In this document: positions 6,700-10,394 of the stretch, in pieces | Position numbering within the stretch: position 1 is the first letter of the stretch | Layout of the letters: the number at the start of each line of letters is the position of its first letter | The notes under the pieces: generated by a model | Databases searched by the model: none | Told to the model about the DNA's origin: nothing | Seen by the model: only the letters and a program-made list of their open reading frames with translations | Program-made: the position numbers and the translations under genes | NCBI GenBank assembly: GCA_028292345.1 | Contig: JAQGMN010000253.1 | Location: 1 to 10,394 of the forward strand | Direction: 5' to 3' | DNA: 10,394 nt | DNA from: Polaromonas sp. | Lineage (GTDB): Bacteria; Pseudomonadota; Gammaproteobacteria; Burkholderiales; Burkholderiaceae_C

Positions 6700-6881
6700 A
6701 GTTTCCAACTACCTCCAACTCTCCCTCGCTGAATTTTTATTGATTCGAAGAAACTGCACCATAACGCATGCTGAAGCGGCATGGAAGACACTACTTGAAT
6801 AGTGCCGCGCGGCCAGGGCGTCATGGAGGCGCCCGAAAAGGCGCGGAAAATGCCTGCTGCCTGCTTCACGCCGTGTTCAAC

Positions 6882-6886
6882 AAGGA
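6882..6886 (+). promoter_or_regulatory. ribosome-binding site of threonine ammonia-lyase
   Basis: AAGGA ends 5 nt before ATG 6892. It supports this start over the upstream in-frame GTG at 6802, which would add 30 residues before the family's usual N-terminus. Confidence 0.7.
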
Positions 6887-6891
6887 AATCC

Positions 6892-8094
6892 ATGCTCAGC
6901 CTGACCGATATCGAACAAGCCGCCCAGCGCCTGCATGGCCATTTGCTGAACACGCCGTGCGTCGAATCGCGCACCCTGTCGCAGCTCACCGGGGCGCAAA
7001 TTTACCTGAAATTTGAAAACCTGCAGTACACCGCTTCGTTCAAGGAGCGCGGCGCCTGCAACAAGCTGGCGCAGCTGACCGAGGCGGAGCGCCAGCGCGG
7101 CGTGATCGCCATGAGCGCCGGGAACCATGCGCAGGGCGTGGCCTATCATGCGCAGCGCCTGGGCATCCGCGCGGTCATCGTCATGCCGCGCTTCACGCCG
7201 GGCGTGAAGATCGAGCGCACCCGGGGCTTTGGCGCCGAGGTGGTGCTGCAGGGCAGCACGCTGGATGAATCGCGCGCCCATGCCTTGCAACTGGCCGAAC
7301 GCGAAGGCCTGGTGTTTGTCCATCCCTACGACGATGAAGCCGTCATGGCCGGTCAGGGCACGGTCGGGCTGGAAATGCTGCATGCCGTGCCCGACCTGGA
7401 GGTGCTGGTGATTGCCGTGGGCGGCGGCGGGCTGATCGCCGGCATGGCCACGGCGGCCAAGGCGCTCAAGCCGGGCATCGAGATCATCGGCGTGCAGACC
7501 TCGCGCTTTCCCGGCATGGTCAACGCCATCAAGGGCACGCACCATCCGCAGGGCACCAGCACGATTGCCGACGGCATCGCGGTCGGAACGCCCGGCGTGC
7601 TGGCGCAGGCCATCATTGCCCGGCGCGTCGATGACCTGCTGCTGGTCGACGAAGGCGACATCGAGCAGGCCATGGTGATGCTGCTGGAGATCGAGAAAAC
7701 CCTGGTCGAGGGCGCGGGCGCGGCCGGGCTGGCGGCGCTGCTGAAATACCCGGCGCGCTTTGCCGGCCTGAAGGTCGGGCTGGTGCTGTGCGGCGGCAAC
7801 ATCGACCCGCTACTGCTGGCGGCGATCATCGAGCGCGGCATGGTGCGCGCTGGGCGGCTGGCGCGCCTTCGGGTCGGCGCGCGCGACGTGCCCGGCTCGC
7901 TGGCCCGGATCACCGCCACGGTCGCCGACGCCGGCGCCAACATCGAGGAAGTGCACCACCAGCGCGCCTTCACCATGCTGGCCGCGCTGAACGTCGAGAT
8001 CGAGCTGGTGGTGCAGACGCGCGGCCGGCCGCACATCGAGCAGGTGCTGCAGGCCTTGCGGGCGGCGGGCTTCGAGGCGGAAGAGCAGCACTGA
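6892..8094 (+). CDS. ilvA: threonine ammonia-lyase (threonine dehydratase), short form with one ACT domain
   Basis: A PLP enzyme of 400 residues that deaminates L-threonine (and often serine) to 2-oxobutanoate and ammonia, the entry to isoleucine synthesis or a catabolic step. The fold-type II signature is complete: PLP lysine K51 in ASFKERGA, SAGNHAQG (75-82) for substrate binding, the phosphate-binding GGGGL loop (177-181), and CGGNID (300-305). Residues about 325-395 form a single ACT-like domain (RDVPGSLARITATVADAGANI), so effector binding is likely. At about 400 residues it matches the medium form rather than the ~510-residue biosynthetic IlvA with two ACT-like repeats. Whether it serves isoleucine synthesis (ilvA) or degradation (tdcB-like) cannot be told here, as no ilv or tdc gene is adjacent. 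It is transcribed alone, divergent from the AAA gene and convergent with the amidohydrolase gene. Confidence 0.94.
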   Translation: MLSLTDIEQAAQRLHGHLLNTPCVESRTLSQLTGAQIYLKFENLQYTASFKERGACNKLAQLTEAERQRGVIAMSAGNHAQGVAYHAQRLGIRAVIVMPRFTPGVKIERTRGFGAEVVLQGSTLDESRAHALQLAEREGLVFVHPYDDEAVMAGQGTVGLEMLHAVPDLEVLVIAVGGGGLIAGMATAAKALKPGIEIIGVQTSRFPGMVNAIKGTHHPQGTSTIADGIAVGTPGVLAQAIIARRVDDLLLVDEGDIEQAMVMLLEIEKTLVEGAGAAGLAALLKYPARFAGLKVGLVLCGGNIDPLLLAAIIERGMVRAGRLARLRVGARDVPGSLARITATVADAGANIEEVHHQRAFTMLAALNVEIELVVQTRGRPHIEQVLQALRAAGFEAEEQH

Positions 8095-8146
8095 GCAGCG
8101 CTGCGCGAGTGCCAGGAAAGGCGCTTTCAGACAGGCCCTGCCCTTT

Positions 8147-9331
8147 TTACAGTGACTTGAAGCAGTTCAAGGCGTAGCCCACATGCAGCGCCGCCCCCAT
8201 GTAAAGCACATCCTCGTCGATGTTGAACTGCGGATGGTGGTGCGGAAAGCAGGCGCCGGTTTTCGCGTTGCGCGCGCCGATCAGCGCCATCAGCCCCGGG
8301 TACACCTCCAGGAAGTCGCCGAAATTCTCCGACACCATCAGGGACGGAAACTGGATCAGCGGACCGGGGCCGAACAGCTCGCGCACCGTCTGCGCGGCGA
8401 CTTCGCTGCAGCGCGGATCGTTGGTGAGCAGCGGGCCGCCGCGCCGGATGGTGATGTCGGCGGTGGCGCGCAAGGCCATGGCGGTGCTGTGCACCACCCG
8501 GCGCAGGGCCGCCTGCAAATGCGCCTGGTCCGCCGGGTCGGTGGTGCGCAGGGTGCCGGCCAGCACCGCCCGGTCGGGAATGACATTGGCCGCCTCGCCG
8601 CTGTGCAGCTTGCCGAAGGTCAGCGCGGCCGCATGCGTCGGGTCGATCTCGCGCGCCATCAGGTGCGAGACATTCATCACGATGGAAGACGCGACCACGA
8701 TCGGGTCGATTCCGCGGTGCGGATTGGCCCCGTGGCAGCCCACGCCGGTCACCACGATTTCAAAATTGTCGCCGGCGGCCATGCGCGGGCCGGCCTGCAC
8801 CGACACCTTGCCGGTCTCGATCTCGGACCAGAGGTGAATGGCGAAGGCGCTCTTGACAGGAAACGGCGCCAGCGCCTTGAGAATCTCGGCGGTGCCGCCG
8901 CCGCGCTCTTCGGCCTGCTGGAAGCACAGCTTGACCGTGCCGTTCATCGTGCCCTTCAGGTGCTGGAAAACTTTGGCCGCGCCCAGCAGCATGGCCACAT
9001 GCCCATCATGGCCGCAGGCATGCATGACGCCCGGCGTTTGCGAGCAGTAGTCCAGGTGCTCGTTTTTTTCATGAATGGGCAAGGCGTCCATGTCGGCCCG
9101 CAGGGCGACCATCTGGCCGGTGCTGGTGCCCTCGATCGTGGCGACCACCCCGTGGTCGCCGACCACCTCGAACGCGATGCCCATGGCAGCCAGTTCGCGC
9201 TGCACCAGTTGCGAGGTGTACTGCTCCTGGAAAGACAGCTCGGGCGCTGCATGCAGCGCGCGCCGCAAACCCACCATGTAGTCCTGATAGCGCCTGGAAA
9301 TTTCCGTCACGGATACGTTCATGTCGTTCAT
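8147..9331 (-). CDS. M20 family metallo-amidohydrolase (hippurate hydrolase-like)
   Basis: A 394-residue cytosolic enzyme of the M20D amidohydrolase group (hippurate hydrolase, N-acyl amino acid and IAA-amino acid hydrolases), which cleaves an amide bond to release an amino acid. The metal-site motifs are intact: RADMDALPI (78-86), ACGHDGH with C106, H108 and H111, the glutamate pair E141/E142 in QQAEERGGG, H166 in IHLWS, and the HHHP motif near the end (364-367) followed by FNID. The dimerisation (lid) domain covers about residues 185-300. Start: ATG 9331 has GAGGA 10 nt upstream overlapping the stop of the MFS gene; ATG 9322 is in frame but too far from it. The short gap to the MFS gene indicates co-transcription and coupled translation, so the substrate is probably what the transporter imports. 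The natural substrate is not deducible. Confidence 0.93.
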   Translation of the reverse strand: MNDMNVSVTEISRRYQDYMVGLRRALHAAPELSFQEQYTSQLVQRELAAMGIAFEVVGDHGVVATIEGTSTGQMVALRADMDALPIHEKNEHLDYCSQTPGVMHACGHDGHVAMLLGAAKVFQHLKGTMNGTVKLCFQQAEERGGGTAEILKALAPFPVKSAFAIHLWSEIETGKVSVQAGPRMAAGDNFEIVVTGVGCHGANPHRGIDPIVVASSIVMNVSHLMAREIDPTHAAALTFGKLHSGEAANVIPDRAVLAGTLRTTDPADQAHLQAALRRVVHSTAMALRATADITIRRGGPLLTNDPRCSEVAAQTVRELFGPGPLIQFPSLMVSENFGDFLEVYPGLMALIGARNAKTGACFPHHHPQFNIDEDVLYMGAALHVGYALNCFKSL

Positions 9332-9341
9332 GTCGTGTATG

Positions 9342-9346
9342 TCCTC
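9342..9346 (-). promoter_or_regulatory. ribosome-binding site of the M20 amidohydrolase gene, overlapping the MFS stop
   Basis: GAGGA on the minus strand lies 10 nt before ATG 9331 and shares bases with the TGA (9345-9347) of the upstream MFS gene, an arrangement typical of coupled translation inside an operon. Confidence 0.55.
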
Positions 9347-10394
9347 ATGGATTGCCCACCTCGGTGCCGCCGCCCGAAGGGGCCGACAGCGCTTTTTTGA
9401 CCAGCGGCCACAGGCCCAGCAGGCCCAGCACCGGCCCGGGCAGCAAGATCCACAAGGCCTTGCTTCCCAGCACGTCGATGAAGTTCAGCAGCACGGTGAT
9501 GCTGATGATGGTGATTGAAAATCCAATGGAATTCTGGATCGCCAGCGCGCTGCCCACCGACTGCGGCGGGCAACTTCGGGCGGACAGGGAGGAAAACTGC
9601 GGCGAGTCGGCCACCACGAAAAACCCCCAGGCCAGCAGCACCCCCAGGCGCGCCAGCAGCCAGTCCGGGCTCAGCAGCGGATAGGCCAGGCACAGCAGGC
9701 CCGACGCGAGCAGGGCGCAGGCCGCCACCGGCGCGCTGCCCACCCGCAGGCTCAGCCGCCCGCCCAGCACGCACCCCAGGAACCCGGCGGCAATGCCCAG
9801 AAAACTGATGGCTGCCACCGAGCCCGGCACCGCCGGATACCACTGCCGGGCATCGAGCAGCCACTGCGCGGCCAGCCACGGAAGCACCGCCCAGAAGGCG
9901 TACAGCTCCCACATGTGGCCGAAGTAGCCGAAGGCGGCCGCGCGGAAATCCGGAATCCCGAACACGCCGAAAGCCCGGCCGAAGGAGCCGCCGCGCGTTT
10001 CCGTGCTCTTTTTCAGGTAAGGGCCGTCACCCAGAAAGTAGACCAGCGCGGCGCCCGTCACCGCCAGCACGGACGACACCTGGACCACGCTCTGCCACGG
10101 CAGGCTGGCGCCCAGCGCGCGCACCCCATGGGGCAAGGCCGTGCCCAGCGTCAGCATGCCCACCAGCAGGCCCAGGGCGGCGCCGGACCGGGCGCCGACC
10201 CAGCCGACGATCATCTTCATGCCCAGCGGGTAGATGCCGGCCAGGCAGACGCCGACCGCGAATCGAAACGCCAGGCCCGAGCCAAAACCCGTCCAGCCGC
10301 CGGAGAACCCGGCATTCACCACGGCACCGGCGATGCAGGCCAGGGCGAATATGCGGCTGGTCGAATACCGGTCTGCCCAGCCGGACCCCGCCAG
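9345..10394 (-). CDS. MFS transporter, 5' truncated by window edge
   Basis: The frame stays open to base 10394, so the gene begins outside the window; the ATG at 10322 is internal. The visible 349 residues are mostly hydrophobic helices, about ten, separated by short loops. Near the edge GWADRYSTSR matches the MFS motif A of the loop between helices 2 and 3 (G-x-x-x-D-R), so only helices 1-2 are missing. A longer hydrophilic segment (GPYLKKSTETRGGS) before the second half fits the central cytoplasmic loop of a 12-helix carrier. The C-terminus is short and cytoplasmic (KKALSAPSGGGTE). It sits directly upstream of the M20 amidohydrolase gene with 13 bp between them, so it probably moves that enzyme's substrate or product across the inner membrane. 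Subfamily and direction of transport are not clear. Confidence 0.9.
   Translation of the reverse strand: MAGSGWADRYSTSRIFALACIAGAVVNAGFSGGWTGFGSGLAFRFAVGVCLAGIYPLGMKMIVGWVGARSGAALGLLVGMLTLGTALPHGVRALGASLPWQSVVQVSSVLAVTGAALVYFLGDGPYLKKSTETRGGSFGRAFGVFGIPDFRAAAFGYFGHMWELYAFWAVLPWLAAQWLLDARQWYPAVPGSVAAISFLGIAAGFLGCVLGGRLSLRVGSAPVAACALLASGLLCLAYPLLSPDWLLARLGVLLAWGFFVVADSPQFSSLSARSCPPQSVGSALAIQNSIGFSITIISITVLLNFIDVLGSKALWILLPGPVLGLLGLWPLVKKALSAPSGGGTEVGNP

Larger units (their letters stand above)
6689..6891. promoter_or_regulatory. divergent promoter region of the AAA gene and threonine ammonia-lyase
   Basis: A 203-bp gap between divergent genes, so it must carry both promoters unless transcription enters from elsewhere. 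An A/T-richer patch (about 6725-6770) is the best place for them, but no clear -35/-10 pair stands out on either strand. CACTA (6789-6793) and TAGTG (6800-6804) form a small inverted repeat with a 6-nt spacer, a possible operator half-site pair. GCGCC/GGCGC arms flanking CGAAAA at about 6830-6845 are another weak hairpin. Confidence 0.45.

Noticed and set aside
6715..6775. Sigma-54-like promoter before the AAA gene
   Set aside because: A TGG on the minus strand is followed by a T-rich stretch, but the GC element at the required spacing is missing.
5360..6802. 480-residue plus-strand open frame opposite the tandem AAA gene
   Set aside because: Antisense shadow with biased composition; the minus-strand frame holds the AAA+ motifs.
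6802..6891. Upstream GTG start for threonine ammonia-lyase adding 30 residues
   Set aside because: ATG 6892 has AAGGA 5 nt upstream and gives the usual family N-terminus and length.
8095..8148. Possible intrinsic terminator between threonine ammonia-lyase and the amidohydrolase gene
   Set aside because: There is a GAAAG-GCG-CTTTC hairpin (8116-8128) and a separate run of five T (8144-8148), but they are 15 nt apart and the stem is only 5 bp, so it is not convincing.
8183..9400. 405-residue plus-strand open frame opposite the M20 amidohydrolase
   Set aside because: Antisense shadow; the minus-strand frame has all metal-site motifs.

Overview
The window is GC-rich proteobacterial chromosome, most like a beta-proteobacterium of the Comamonadaceae (Polaromonas/Rhodoferax/Acidovorax type). 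That assignment rests on the character of the RecQ C-terminus, codon use dominated by G/C third positions, and a GC-rich palindromic repeat at about 5043-5130 that I recall as a common dispersed repeat in that family. It is an inference from pattern recognition, not a search. Nearly all of the sequence is coding. No rRNA, tRNA, CRISPR array, insertion sequence or prophage gene is visible.

Layout: (1) 1-618, plus strand, the C-terminal third of RecQ helicase, cut by the window start. (2) 678-3885, minus strand, a two-gene unit: a double-domain KaiC-like ATPase, then a hybrid sensor histidine kinase whose start overlaps the kaiC-like stop. No kaiA or kaiB is present. (3) 3886-4234, the only long non-coding stretch, holding a possible promoter for the KaiC-like gene, two inverted repeats and a diverged tandem repeat. 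(4) 4235-6688, minus strand, a protein with two AAA+ modules and no assigned substrate; the linker between the modules contains the in-frame repeat. (5) 6892-8094, plus strand, a short-form threonine ammonia-lyase, divergent from the AAA gene. (6) 8147-10394, minus strand, an MFS transporter (5' end outside the window) followed 13 bp later by an M20 amidohydrolase, evidently one operon.

Functionally, the KaiC-like ATPase and kinase look like one signalling module: an ATP-driven double RecA-fold protein feeding a kinase that has a degenerate receiver-like domain at its N-terminus and a functional-looking receiver at its C-terminus. The MFS/M20 pair looks like uptake plus hydrolysis of an N-acyl or amide substrate. 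RecQ and threonine ammonia-lyase are ordinary core genes. The main points for a second look are the KaiC-like/kinase module and the repeat that has become coding sequence inside the tandem AAA+ protein.
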